A stretch of DNA of 64,000 nt from DAOUJI01 sp965197415 (GTDB taxonomy: Bacteria > Chloroflexota > Dehalococcoidia > Lucifugimonadales > JAGWBF01). The translations under genes and the position numbers were made by a program. Below are positions 18,405-26,670 of this stretch, one piece after another. How positions within the stretch are numbered: the first letter of the stretch is position 1; every line of letters starts with the position of its first letter. The DNA lies in the NCBI GenBank assembly GCA_965197415.1, contig OZ240207.1, positions 1,364,001 to 1,428,000 on the forward strand. The letters are read 5' to 3'. Below the pieces are notes generated by a model, which was not told the DNA's origin, did no database searches, and saw nothing but the letters and a program-made list of their open reading frames with translations.

Positions 18405-18983
18405 TCATGGGGCAGTGTCAGCTACGAAGTGGGGAAGGTGGAACATGGCGGTTTGCGGGGTTGATGGGGCAGCGGCAGCTACGAAGTGGGGAAAGTGGAA
18501 CACAAACACAGGGAGCGGCGGAAGATGGTTCCGTGAGCCGCTCAATCCCCTTCCTCGCCCTCCGTTGGTGGCCTGGGCGCGGCTGTGGACCGGGACTCCA
18601 GACGCCGCAGGTGAGAGCGGGCGATGATCCGGGCAAGGATGCGCAGACCGCGCCGCAGCGTCTCCTGCTGCTCGGCGGTGTACGCCGTCGCCCGTTGGTC
18701 TCTCGATGGGTTCCGTCCGTTGGCCCTTCTCATTCCGCTCCCAGTCGTGGTTCCCGACGCCAACCGTGCGGTCGTCGGAGCCGTCGTGTTTCGGCGTCCT
18801 CCCTCCAGTGTGAACGGCGAGATGGCCGCTCGGAACCTCCCATGAGGGGGTGCATGTATGTCCCCCGCCATATATGCACCCCCGGGCGAGGATCCGCAGT
18901 CCACGCCGCACTGCCTCCCGCTGCTCGGCGGAGTGTGCCGTCGCCCGGCGGTTGGTCGATGGTCTCCGCGCCCACTCGTGCAC
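18405..18983 (-). CDS. Possible second small hypothetical protein, end uncertain
   Basis: A frame opens with GTG at 18983 and carries R-R-A-T-A-H-S-A-E-Q-R-E-A-V-R-R-G-L-R-I-L-A-R, a paralogue of the helix in the protein at 18542-18733. After about residue 35 the frame has no similarity to its partner and overlaps the partner gene in another frame, so the real gene is probably shorter or truncated. Start and end are both uncertain. Confidence 0.25.
   Translation of the reverse strand: MHEWARRPSTNRRATAHSAEQREAVRRGLRILARGCIYGGGHTCTPSWEVPSGHLAVHTGGRTPKHDGSDDRTVGVGNHDWERNEKGQRTEPIERPTGDGVHRRAAGDAAARSAHPCPDHRPLSPAASGVPVHSRAQATNGGRGRGLSGSRNHLPPLPVFVFHFPHFVAAAAPSTPQTAMFHLPHFVADTAP
18409..18502. repeat. 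Two direct 37-base repeats containing CAGCTACGAAGTGGGGAA
   Basis: Copies at 18409-18445 and 18466-18502 differ at three positions. Their core CAGCTACGAA is the reverse complement of TTCGTAGCTG, found at 19182-19191, so the element carries this core in both orientations. This suggests binding sites rather than coding repeats. Confidence 0.7.
18542..18733 (-). CDS. Small hypothetical protein of the integrative element
   Basis: 63 residues from ATG 18733 with GGGAGCGGA upstream. The core T-A-E-Q-Q-E-T-L-R-R-G-L-R-I-L-A-R-I-I-A-R is predicted as an amphipathic helix. A very similar helix (S-A-E-Q-R-E-A-V-R-R-G-L-R-I-L-A-R) is encoded about 250 bases upstream on the same strand, so two paralogous short frames exist. 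I do not recognise a named family. The conservation between the two copies supports coding, but composition is arginine-rich and caution is needed. Confidence 0.4.
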   Translation of the reverse strand: MRRANGRNPSRDQRATAYTAEQQETLRRGLRILARIIARSHLRRLESRSTAAPRPPTEGEEGD

Positions 18984-19049
18984 CTCCCTGCCGTCTGCCG
19001 CAACTCATCGGAGCGCGGCTCTCGCAAGTGAGTGTGCACAATCGCAACG

Positions 19050-19418
19050 CTGAATAAGACCCCTCTTAGCTCTGCGCAGGGATGAGGGGTGCTATAGGCT
19101 CTCTTTTTTTCGGCCCCTTCCTCGCAGTAGTGGGGGTGTACAGGAGTTTGAGTTTTGTAACTGAGCGCCAAGAGTTGTGATTTCGTAGCTGAAACAGGGG
19201 TAATAGGCCCCTCTACAGGACGTAAGCAGTGAACACTTTTAGAAAGGGTGCGTTCCGGACTGCAATGACATCGCCAAACGTGGGGAATGACATGAGCGGT
19301 CCGGTTGGAGCGGGGTCCCAATGACATTTGGCCCCCGAAAAGGCGATTGAAGTGGGGGTGCGTTACGTCTCCCGAATATGTGGCTGGAGACCGGAGTGAC
19401 GGGCCGGCAACGCTTCCT
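19050..19418. other. Gene-free stretch of the integrative element
   Basis: It contains the second copy of the GTGTACAGGAG...TAGCTGAAA unit (19136-19202) and a CCCCTC/GAGGGG inverted repeat (19060-19089) followed after 14 bases by a T7 tract (19104-19110), which might be a weak terminator. No gene is credible here. Confidence 0.5.
19136..19202. repeat. Unit with GTGTACAGGAG and TAGCTGAAA, copy 2
   Basis: GTGTACAGGAG at 19136 and TTTCGTAGCTGAAACAGGGG at 19181-19200, 51 bases apart, mirror the unit at 18282-18346. A third, weaker copy of the second half (TTTCATAGCTAAAACAAGGG) is at 20012-20031. Confidence 0.5.
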
Positions 19419-19880
19419 CTACCTCAGCACGAACCACCACAGGAGAACGCTGCCGATCAACAGCACGAGCAGCACCAGGGCGATCACGTGGACGACGTTG
19501 AGCACGCCCTTCGTCACCTTGTGGTCGGAGACCTCCTGCCGGTGCGCCATCTCAAGCTTCACATACGGCCCTCTGGCGGTGGCTGCGGCCTCCCTGGCCT
19601 CGTCTCGCTCCCGCTCCAACTCGGATGCCCGAAGGTTCAACTCGGATACGCTCTGCTCCAACTCCCGCACGGTCCGCTCAAGCTCATGCTCCCTGGCGAC
19701 GGCCCGGCGCAGCAACTCCTCGTCGGTGATGTACTCCCCCGCCATCCGCACGAACACCCGGCGGCCCTCCCTGCGGACCTCCACCTCCCCCTGCCTGATC
19801 TTCCGGTCCAGGGTCGAGAGGGAGACCTCCAGTTCCTCCGCAGCCTCCGCCTTCGTCACCCAGCGGACGGGCTCATCCAT
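19419..19880 (-). CDS. Membrane-anchored HTH/coiled-coil protein
   Basis: 153 residues from ATG 19880, which has GGGAGGGAG upstream; the upstream extension to 19928 lacks a ribosome site. Residues 5-50 form a MerR/excisionase-like helix-turn-helix (W-V-T-K-A-E-A-A-E-E-L-E-V-S-L-S-T-L-D-R-K-I-R-Q-G-E). Residues about 60-105 are a coiled coil, and the last 25 residues are a single hydrophobic membrane helix (V-I-A-L-V-L-L-V-L-L-I-G-S-V-L-L-W-W). The layout implies DNA tethering to the membrane, for example in segregation or control of element transfer. I do not recognise a named family. It lies between the toxin-antitoxin side and the Replic_Relax-like gene. Confidence 0.78.
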   Translation of the reverse strand: MDEPVRWVTKAEAAEELEVSLSTLDRKIRQGEVEVRREGRRVFVRMAGEYITDEELLRRAVAREHELERTVRELEQSVSELNLRASELERERDEAREAAATARGPYVKLEMAHRQEVSDHKVTKGVLNVVHVIALVLLVLLIGSVLLWWFVLR

Positions 19881-20124
19881 CGTTTCTCCCTCCCTATCGG
19901 CTGACACGTCAGGGTTCCCAAAGTGCAATCAAGTTGTCATCAGACTCGCCAGGTATTTTAGCATGGCTTCCCATTTTGTACCCTGACCGGTCAGGCGACA
20001 CGTCAACCCCGTTTCATAGCTAAAACAAGGGTGATTTGGGGGTCGGCAGACCCCGGAAATCGGCCCGGTTGTGCCATTTTGTACCCCCCAGACAGCATAG
20101 AGTGGAGATAGGGACGTATCGTCG

Positions 20125-21831
20125 CTATCTATCCCCCCCTACAGGACTCGGACGCATCCGGTGGTAGAGTGAGTCCCACTGGTAGGCTCTCAGTGCGGAC
20201 AGGGGCAGTCGGGGAGACTCCGGTTCCCACAGTGGACGCCATGACCGTCCGAGTATTCCTGCGGTGGACAGAGCGGGTATGCACGACACGAAGATGGGCA
20301 GGGACATCCGGCTCATGCGGGCTGCGGTGCGCACGTAGGTGTCCTCGACCTCCTCGGTGTCCACGACGAACAGGGTGACGGGGTACGGCGGCTGGTCGTC
20401 CTTATGCTCGGGTGACCAGTAGTAGTCCTCGTATGGACTCAGGCGGGCGATGACTCCCCTGGGGTGACGGGCTCGCAGCTCGTACTCGAAGTAGAAGGGT
20501 ATCTGAAGGCCCTGGGCGGTCATCTGCCCCACGGCGTCGGGTGCGATGGCGGAATCGCCCCAGTTGTAGGTTCGGTCGGACCGGGCGGTGGGGACGGACC
20601 ACGCCAGCTCGCTGCCGGGGTCGGCCCTGGCCTCGGCCTGAAGCTGCGACAGGAACCAGGTGATGCCGTCTGCGTGCTTCGTCTGCCTCGCCCACGTCTC
20701 GATGCGGTGGCCCACGTGACGCCTGCGGACCTGTTTGTCGGTGGTTAGGGCGGTGCTCCAGATGCCCTGCGTGGTGGGCAGCTGGGCGCGGTCCCTGTGG
20801 GTGATGTAGCGTATGCCCTCGGCGGACAGCGTGTAGCGAACGTCTCCGCGCTTTCCTCTCTGTTCGACCAGGCCCCAGGCATCGACGAGGCTGCGCATCA
20901 TCTGGCTGACCCGGCCATCGGAGACGCCGAGCCAGGTGGCAAGATGCTCACGGGGGATCATCGGGTGGTCGGTGATTAGGTCCAGCGTCCGCTTCTCCGA
21001 CGGGCTGACGCCGAAGGCTGGCGCAGCCCCCGCCATCCGCTCGGGGTCGGGAATGGACGCACGCTTCCGCTCCGGCGACTGAGGCCCTCCGCCTGGCTTG
21101 CCGTAGGCGCTCACCGTCTCCAGCGTGTAGTCCGTGAGTCCGAACAGCCCCGTGGGTTCGCACCAGAGGCGCAGGTCCCGTCTTTCGAGGGCGTCCCTGG
21201 ACTCCACGGCAACGTAGCAGTCACGGAGGTCGTTGTTGATGCAGAACCTCGCCGTCCGCCGAAGCTCCCATGCGCTCGGCACAAGGATCAGGACGGTGCC
21301 GGGACGGCGGCTATAGTCGTACTGCGCTATGGCTCTCAGCCGGTCGTAGAGAGACCGGCGACGCAGGGCGAGGCCCTGGCGCACCACGCCGACGCTGCGG
21401 CCGTCGTGGAGCGTGATCGTGGCATCGAAGCGCCCCCTGCGGTGGCACTCCACGCGGGACCGGAGCCCGCCGATGCAGGGGGAGAGTGAGGCGGCGAGAC
21501 GGTAGACGCTGGCCACCACGTCCATCCGGCGGATGAGCAGCGTCAGCCACTCCCTGGACATGGGGTAGGCCCGCACGAAGTCCGAGGGCGTGTCGAAGCC
21601 GAGGACCCCGGCAGCTTCTCCGATGCCCTGGGCCGTCAGGTGGTATCTCTGGCTCGACGGCAGGTGGGCGGTGCCGTGGCTCACACGTCCGGTGATGCCG
21701 TCTGCCAGCAGGCCGGTCAGGGCTCGGTGAACCGTGGCGTGCGGCTCGCCCAGGATGAGGGCCAGCTCCGCCGAATCGACGAACGGCGTCCGGCTGAGAG
21801 CGTCGAGCAGCTGTCGTTCGGATAGCGCCAT
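20125..21831 (-). CDS. Replic_Relax-like winged-helix protein
   Basis: 568 residues. Two winged-helix regions are visible, near residues 1-75 (S-E-R-Q-L-L-D-A-L-S...Y-H-L-T-A-Q-G) and near 280-350 (S-E-K-R-T-L-D-L-I...Y-T-L-S-A-E-G). The second is followed by W-F-L-S-Q-L and a C-terminal half with F-Y-F-E-Y-E-L and a Y-E-D-Y-Y segment. This matches the replication-relaxation (Replic_Relax) family of plasmid and integrative-element proteins, where an acidic F-x-E-x-D/E strand follows the wHTH. The N-terminal half resembles a second, degenerate copy (R-F-D-A-T-I, Y-D-R-L-R-A-I-A-Q-Y-D-Y). It probably acts in replication or mobilisation of the element. Family assignment is from pattern only. Confidence 0.68.
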   Translation of the reverse strand: MALSERQLLDALSRTPFVDSAELALILGEPHATVHRALTGLLADGITGRVSHGTAHLPSSQRYHLTAQGIGEAAGVLGFDTPSDFVRAYPMSREWLTLLIRRMDVVASVYRLAASLSPCIGGLRSRVECHRRGRFDATITLHDGRSVGVVRQGLALRRRSLYDRLRAIAQYDYSRRPGTVLILVPSAWELRRTARFCINNDLRDCYVAVESRDALERRDLRLWCEPTGLFGLTDYTLETVSAYGKPGGGPQSPERKRASIPDPERMAGAAPAFGVSPSEKRTLDLITDHPMIPREHLATWLGVSDGRVSQMMRSLVDAWGLVEQRGKRGDVRYTLSAEGIRYITHRDRAQLPTTQGIWSTALTTDKQVRRRHVGHRIETWARQTKHADGITWFLSQLQAEARADPGSELAWSVPTARSDRTYNWGDSAIAPDAVGQMTAQGLQIPFYFEYELRARHPRGVIARLSPYEDYYWSPEHKDDQPPYPVTLFVVDTEEVEDTYVRTAARMSRMSLPIFVSCIPALSTAGILGRSWRPLWEPESPRLPLSALRAYQWDSLYHRMRPSPVGGDR

Positions 21832-21998
21832 GTTTCGAGCGTAGCAAAGGACGGGCAGAGTGCGCAGCCGTCACATGTCAGTGCCAGTTATGAGAGAAGT
21901 GCCTGTTCCGGCTACGCCAGGAGCGCCGGGAACTAGTTGCCGAATAGCAACAACTTAACACAGCCCTGGTTCTGTCCGAAATTCCGGTTCCATCTCAG

Positions 21999-23948
21999 TT
22001 AACGCGCCGTAGATTCTTCAGAATGTGCGGAGCAGCCGGCCTTATTGCACGCTCTGACGGTGTAGGTGGTCGCAATGAACTGGAAGAAATGACTGCGCGG
22101 ACGGTCGTCGTAATAGCTCGTTCTTGGGGCGCTCACTACCGCATCCAAGTGAAACGCGCGACCGTCTCCTCGCTGATAGACCTCATAGTAGGTCGCGCCA
22201 TCGACCTTTCCCCAGGTGACTCTCGCTTCATCAGTGCCGACCACGTCGACCTTCTCCGCCTGAATAGTGGGAGGGGAAGGGATATCGACAAGGCCGACCG
22301 CCTCTGTCAGACCCGCTACTCGTCCGGGCGATGAACACCCCGTTTCGTTGCATGCGCGCACCTCGTAGGAGTAAACGGTGCTGGGCTGCAAACCATCGTG
22401 TGTGAACCCGAAGTACGCCTTGGACGGCGTGGCTTGGCCATATCCGTCCCAGCCCCAGCAGAAGACCGTGCCGTCGGTCCTCACCCCGCAGGTGTGAGTC
22501 TTCCCGGCGCTGACGGAGGCGAACTCCCCATCGGGCGGCGTAGCTCGGCCAGATCCGTTCGAGCCCCAGCATTCCACCGTGCCGTCGGTCCTCACCCCGC
22601 AGGTGTGAAAATCCCCGGCGCTGACGGAGGCGAACTCCCCATCGGGCGGCGTGGCTCGGCCAAATCTGTTCGAGCCCCAGCATTCCACCGTGCCGTCGGT
22701 CCTCACCCCGCAGGTGTGCCGGTATCCGGCGCTGACGGAGGCGAACTCCCCATCGGGCGGCGTGGCTTGGCCAAATCTGTTCGAGCCCCAGCATTCCACC
22801 GTGCCGTCGGTCCTCACCCCGCAGGTGTGAAAATTCCCGGCGCTGACGGAGGCGAACTCCCCATCGGGCGGCGTAGCTTGGCCATATGCGTCAGAACCCC
22901 AGCAGAAGACCGTGCCGTCGGTCCCCACCCCGCAGGTGTGATCCTCCCCGGCGCTGACCGAGGCGAACTCCCCATCGGGCGGCGTAGCTTGGCCATATGC
23001 GTCAGAACCCCAGCAGAAGACCGTGCCGTCGGTCCTCACCCCGCAGGTGTGCCGGTATCCGGCGCTGACGGAGGCGAACTCCCCATCGGGCGACGTAGCT
23101 TGGCCAAATCTGTTCGAGCCCCAGCATCCCACCGTGCCGTCGGTCCTCACCCCGCAGGTATGAAGATCCCCGGCGCTGACGGAGCGAAATTTTCTGTCAG
23201 CGGGAATTTTCATCGTGTTAGTGTTGCCGCCCGCCGGGTCGTCCGCGGTACTGCGCCGCAACTCAAAGTACTGAATAATGTCTTCAGCCGACGTACCAGC
23301 TCTCCACCCAATCGTTATCGATTCGGAGGTCCTCCCCGTGACGTGGACGCTGAGAGAAGCATCCAGAGGCGTTGCCGTGGGGACAGGCGTCACTGTCGGC
23401 GTTGGCGTTGGCGTTGCCGTGGGGACAGGCGTCACTGTCGGCGTTGGCGTTGCCGTGGGGACAGGCGTCACTGTCGGCGTTGGCGTTGGCGTTGCCGTGG
23501 GGACAGGCGTCACTGTCGGCGTTGGCGTTGCCGTGGGGACAGGCGTCACTGTCGGCGTTGGCGTTGCCGTGGGGACAGGCGTCACTGTCGGCGTTGGCGT
23601 TGCCGTGGGGACAGGGGTATAGGTCGGTTGGGGTGTAGACGATGGCTCCGGAGTGGGCGTGAGTTCAGGCGTGACTGCCTGTTCGGGCGTATGAGTGGGC
23701 TGTGGTGTAGGCGTCGGCTCGGGCGTGTACGTCGGTTGCGGCGTCGGATCGATGGTTCTCTCTTCGGGACGGTCGCCGGTACCTGGGCTCTCGGCGGTAG
23801 GAGTCGGTGTGAGGATGTTAGTGGAGACCAGCTCGGGCACTGGAGTCGGACTTGGGTCGCCCCCGAAGATGCCGCAGGATACGGTCACCAGCAGAACCAG
23901 CGCCAATATAGCCAGACGTGCTGAACTCTTGGCTGCCGCGCTCACCAT
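21999..23948 (-). CDS. Lipoprotein with a seven-blade RCC1 propeller inserted in an FN3 domain
   Basis: 649 residues from ATG 23948, preceded by GTGGAGGA. The signal ends in lipobox V-T-V-S-C. A Pro-Thr-rich linker (P-T-P-T-V-T-P-V-P-T-A repeats) covers roughly residues 30-190. The next domain begins as fibronectin III (I-T-I-G-W-R-A-G-T...F-E-L-R-R-S) and resumes only after seven blades of the form F-A-S-V-S-A-G-x-x-H-T-C-G-V-R-T-D-G-T-V-x-C-W-G, with T-V-Y-S-Y-E-V-R-A-C-N. A second FN3 domain follows (A-R-V-T-W-G...Y-T-V-R-A-C-N). Each blade has two cysteines 10 apart, suggesting a disulfide per blade. Expected at the cell surface as a lipid-anchored stalked propeller. The ligand is unknown. 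Confidence 0.88.
   Translation of the reverse strand: MVSAAAKSSARLAILALVLLVTVSCGIFGGDPSPTPVPELVSTNILTPTPTAESPGTGDRPEERTIDPTPQPTYTPEPTPTPQPTHTPEQAVTPELTPTPEPSSTPQPTYTPVPTATPTPTVTPVPTATPTPTVTPVPTATPTPTVTPVPTATPTPTPTVTPVPTATPTPTVTPVPTATPTPTPTVTPVPTATPLDASLSVHVTGRTSESITIGWRAGTSAEDIIQYFELRRSTADDPAGGNTNTMKIPADRKFRSVSAGDLHTCGVRTDGTVGCWGSNRFGQATSPDGEFASVSAGYRHTCGVRTDGTVFCWGSDAYGQATPPDGEFASVSAGEDHTCGVGTDGTVFCWGSDAYGQATPPDGEFASVSAGNFHTCGVRTDGTVECWGSNRFGQATPPDGEFASVSAGYRHTCGVRTDGTVECWGSNRFGRATPPDGEFASVSAGDFHTCGVRTDGTVECWGSNGSGRATPPDGEFASVSAGKTHTCGVRTDGTVFCWGWDGYGQATPSKAYFGFTHDGLQPSTVYSYEVRACNETGCSSPGRVAGLTEAVGLVDIPSPPTIQAEKVDVVGTDEARVTWGKVDGATYYEVYQRGDGRAFHLDAVVSAPRTSYYDDRPRSHFFQFIATTYTVRACNKAGCSAHSEESTAR
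23371..23616. repeat. Tandem 36/42-base repeats encoding the Pro-Thr linker
   Basis: The unit starting GTTGCCGTGGGGACAGG occurs seven times, at 23371, 23413, 23449, 23491, 23527, 23563 and 23599, spaced 36 or 42 bases. Both spacings keep frame, so copy number changes would alter only linker length in the lipoprotein. Such tracts are prone to slippage. Confidence 0.95.
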
Positions 23949-24147
23949 GAGTGTCCTCCACGGTCTGAATAGTCGGCGCACGGCCCTAGGATTATTCACG
24001 TCTTACCTCCTCTGAACTGCCTCTTGTTCCTTTGTTCTTGCATCGAGTTCTTTAAAGAAACATTCTCAATGGACCTGCGCCAGTCACCTGTGCGCACGGT
24101 TGGCCCTTCTTCATTAGAGTGGGAGCGACGCGCTGTTCGCCCCGTCA

Positions 24148-24693
24148 CTATGGCGGCGTGGCCTGGCCATCCTCGTTGGAGCCCCAGCATTCCACCGAGC
24201 CGTCGGTCTTCACTCCGCACGTGTGGAACAAACCGGCGCTGACAGAAGCGAAGGGACCGCTGGGGGGTGTCGCTTGGCCATCCTCGTTGAGTCCCCAGCA
24301 TTCCACCGAGCCGTCGGTCCTCGCGAGGCATGTGTGCAAGGCCCCGGCACTGACCGCAGCGAAGGCGTTCGTCGGCGATTGGGCAGAGCCCAGTGTGGAC
24401 TCAACCGTATCGGTAGGGGCAGAGGTAGGCGTGTTGGTCGGCACGGGGGCAGTGGCCGTTGGTTCCAACGCCGCGCCGCCTGAAGGAGTGAGTGTAGGCG
24501 TGGGCGTCGCTATCTGGGTGGCCGTGGCCGTTGGTGTCGCAGTTGGAACGGACATGGGTGTGGGCGTAGACGTCGCTGTTGCGGTCTGCTCCGGCGTGGG
24601 AGCGGACGAGTCGCTACAGGCGCTCAGGACGACGGCAATGGCCAGCACCGCCAGGACTGAGAGCCAGCGGATACGAAGAAATGATACGGTCAT
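24148..24693 (-). CDS. Truncated RCC1-type lipoprotein (two blades)
   Basis: 181 residues from ATG 24693 (GGGGAGG upstream). The N-terminus M-T-V-S-F-L-R-I-R-W and lipobox V-L-S-A-C-S are followed by a Thr-Pro linker nearly identical to that of the 750-residue lipoprotein at 47152-49404, including S-P-T-N-A-F-A. Only two RCC1 blades remain before a TAG directly after G-Q-A-T-P-P. A two-blade protein cannot close a propeller, so this is probably a truncated copy produced by recombination. It may still be expressed and lipidated. Confidence 0.75.
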   Translation of the reverse strand: MTVSFLRIRWLSVLAVLAIAVVLSACSDSSAPTPEQTATATSTPTPMSVPTATPTATATQIATPTPTLTPSGGAALEPTATAPVPTNTPTSAPTDTVESTLGSAQSPTNAFAAVSAGALHTCLARTDGSVECWGLNEDGQATPPSGPFASVSAGLFHTCGVKTDGSVECWGSNEDGQATPP

Positions 24694-24737
24694 TTCGGTT
24701 GTAACCTCCCCATACAACTCCTACGACCCGATCAGGA

Positions 24738-25106
24738 TCAGTCGAAGTAGTCCCAACCTATGCCAGGCACCCACCGGTAATGTTCGTTTGAGGGGGCAAA
24801 GCCCATCATTACCATAACTGCGGGACCAAGAGGCAAAATAAGCAACGCCCAGAAAGCGGTCCAGGAGGAATGACCGGCATCCCGACAGCGCCCAGCCATC
24901 ACGGCAAACAAAAAGTAAAACGCGGACGGAAGACCCAGAAGCCCGATAATAAATGCCACCCAGCCTGAGGATTCCGCAACCTCAACGACCGTCACCATCA
25001 GAACCATCACGACAACCCAGATCACCACCAACGAAATCCAGTATTCCGTACGTGTGACAGTACGCCTCAGGAGCAATATATCTCTCAGTTCCAACAAATC
25101 ACTCAT
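24738..25106 (-). CDS. DUF805-family membrane protein
   Basis: 122 residues with an N-terminal charged segment (R-T-E-Y-W-I-S) and three to four hydrophobic helices. G-R-C-R-D-A-G-H-S-S-W is the conserved R-x-x-D-x-x-x-S-x-W of DUF805 proteins. The C-terminus W-V-P-G-I-G-W-D-Y-F is soluble. GGAGGGG precedes the ATG. Function of the family is unknown. It lies between two lipoprotein genes, all on the minus strand. Confidence 0.85.
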   Translation of the reverse strand: MSDLLELRDILLLRRTVTRTEYWISLVVIWVVVMVLMVTVVEVAESSGWVAFIIGLLGLPSAFYFLFAVMAGRCRDAGHSSWTAFWALLILPLGPAVMVMMGFAPSNEHYRWVPGIGWDYFD

Positions 25107-25248
25107 GCTTCCCCTCCATCAATCAGGACCGGCAGCGGATCGTCCGGGCCGCCGACCTCACCCGTTTGATGTGCTCCACACACTTTGTCATCTCTTGCCT
25201 CCCTTGACCCGCCTGGCACTGACGAGGCTGAGTACGTGTTGGACTCAG

Positions 25249-26472
25249 CTATTTGGGCATCAGCAGGTTTTCATTGTTGGACACGATGCTCTGCCAAATC
25301 GAGGGGAACTCGGTGCGCAACCTGGCGATCAGCGCTCTCCCGTCACTCCAGACCTCGCTCTGTGGAAAGTACTCGGTCCAGGGCTGCCCCGTTGCTATGC
25401 TCTGCCCGTTGGCCAACATCTCCTCCAGGCCTTGCACATTGCGGTTTGCCACATCCTCGTCCTCGTAGACAAAGACCAGGATAGTTAAGAAGCCGTCTGA
25501 GTCCTTTGCAACACCCGTCCCCAGGGCGCTGTAGTAATCTGGGGTATCTTCTGCTTCCATTCCTAGCTCGGCCCGCGCTTTCTCTAGCTGGGCCCGCTCT
25601 TCGGCACTGAGGAGGGAATCAAGAGGGTCGGTAGTAAACCTCTCCACATCCCCAAACAGTATCGCCGAATAGACGCCGAGATTCTGCAATTCGCCAGCGG
25701 CCAGTGCCATGTCCGGATCGTCTGCAAGGGAGTCCCTGTTATCACGATAGGTGTCGATCAAGGACCTCATTTTCTCTGTCTCAAGTGTTCTGAAGACAAG
25801 AGAGTCCAGGACGGCTATCCGGCTACCTCTACCGAAGCCATCGAATGCCGGCGGCTGGAATATCTTTTTAAAGTCCGGCTCAAGGCCGTCCTCTCCCCAA
25901 CTGTAGAAACTAATTCCCGAATGTTCGTGTATCTCGGGTTCCTCGCACTCGGTGCAGCGGGACAGCGAACTCTCGGTGTCCTCGGGATCAATCCGGCCAG
26001 ATGCAACCTCCAGTACATAGGGTGGTTCTCCAGCCAGGATGCTCTGCTCCATGTCCCCAATGTCGAAGCCCAGATAGTCGCTTGGTTTCAGTTCTCGTAT
26101 GGCATTCCAGCTGAATCCGCTTATCCAGGGGCCTTCGGCCAGTCCTGTTGGGGTATCGAGTGAAATAAAGAGTTCAAACAGGTATTCTTCCAGGTCCTCG
26201 TCGCTGGCGTCCTCCGCCGGGGCCTGAATGCCGTTGGCTTCCCGTGCCAGGGCGTAGTTGTTGAATGAAACGAAGGCGCGGCTTTCTTCGTTGAGCGGGA
26301 TGAGGGTCATGAGCTCGATAAAACGTCCCTGCGGCGGCAGGCCCGAGGCATCATCGGTGGCGGATTGGCCGTCTCCGCAGGCGGAGAATATGGCGGCTAG
26401 GAGCAGGACGACGGTGATGGTCAGAACTGTCAGGATAGTGATTCGGTGGATACGAAAAGACGATACGGTCAT
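25249..26472 (-). CDS. Lipoprotein, paralogue of 46075-47007
   Basis: About 407 residues from ATG 26472, which shares the start M-T-V-S-S-F-R-I-H-R with other lipoproteins of the island. The lipobox is I-F-S-A-C-G. The mature protein is soluble and acidic, with helices and C-T-E-C-E-E-P-E. Sequence L-D-S-L-V-F-R-T-L-E-T and D-V-E-R-F-T-T are shared with the paralogue at 46075-47007. I do not recognise a named domain; it has the look of DUF3352-like lipid-anchored extracellular proteins. This is the full-length copy; the paralogue is cut. Confidence 0.78.
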   Translation of the reverse strand: MTVSSFRIHRITILTVLTITVVLLLAAIFSACGDGQSATDDASGLPPQGRFIELMTLIPLNEESRAFVSFNNYALAREANGIQAPAEDASDEDLEEYLFELFISLDTPTGLAEGPWISGFSWNAIRELKPSDYLGFDIGDMEQSILAGEPPYVLEVASGRIDPEDTESSLSRCTECEEPEIHEHSGISFYSWGEDGLEPDFKKIFQPPAFDGFGRGSRIAVLDSLVFRTLETEKMRSLIDTYRDNRDSLADDPDMALAAGELQNLGVYSAILFGDVERFTTDPLDSLLSAEERAQLEKARAELGMEAEDTPDYYSALGTGVAKDSDGFLTILVFVYEDEDVANRNVQGLEEMLANGQSIATGQPWTEYFPQSEVWSDGRALIARLRTEFPSIWQSIVSNNENLLMPK

Positions 26473-26670
26473 TTCGATTGTCTCCCCTCGGATTCTGAAA
26501 GGAACCGAGACCCCATCAGCCATTGGGCTATCGGACTCCTGTGACGTGGTCCAAGGAAACTAGCCGCCCGGGAGGATGAGGCGAAGGAACGGAGGTGTTT
26601 GCCGTAACCTGTGTCGTCATCATATCCAGAGCGATGGGACCCTCGCTTGACTCGCCTTGATTCTGTCCAA

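Noticed and set aside
15700..22000. Clear attL/attR direct repeats flanking the serine-recombinase element
   Set aside because: I compared the sequences beside the recombinase and beyond the Replic_Relax-like gene and saw no convincing shared core. Comparison to an empty site would be needed.
22398..23924. Long plus-strand open frame opposite the RCC1-FN3 lipoprotein
   Set aside because: It is a mirror frame of the RCC1 repeats and the Pro-Thr repeats. Its low-complexity sequence follows the repeat period and has no independent motif.
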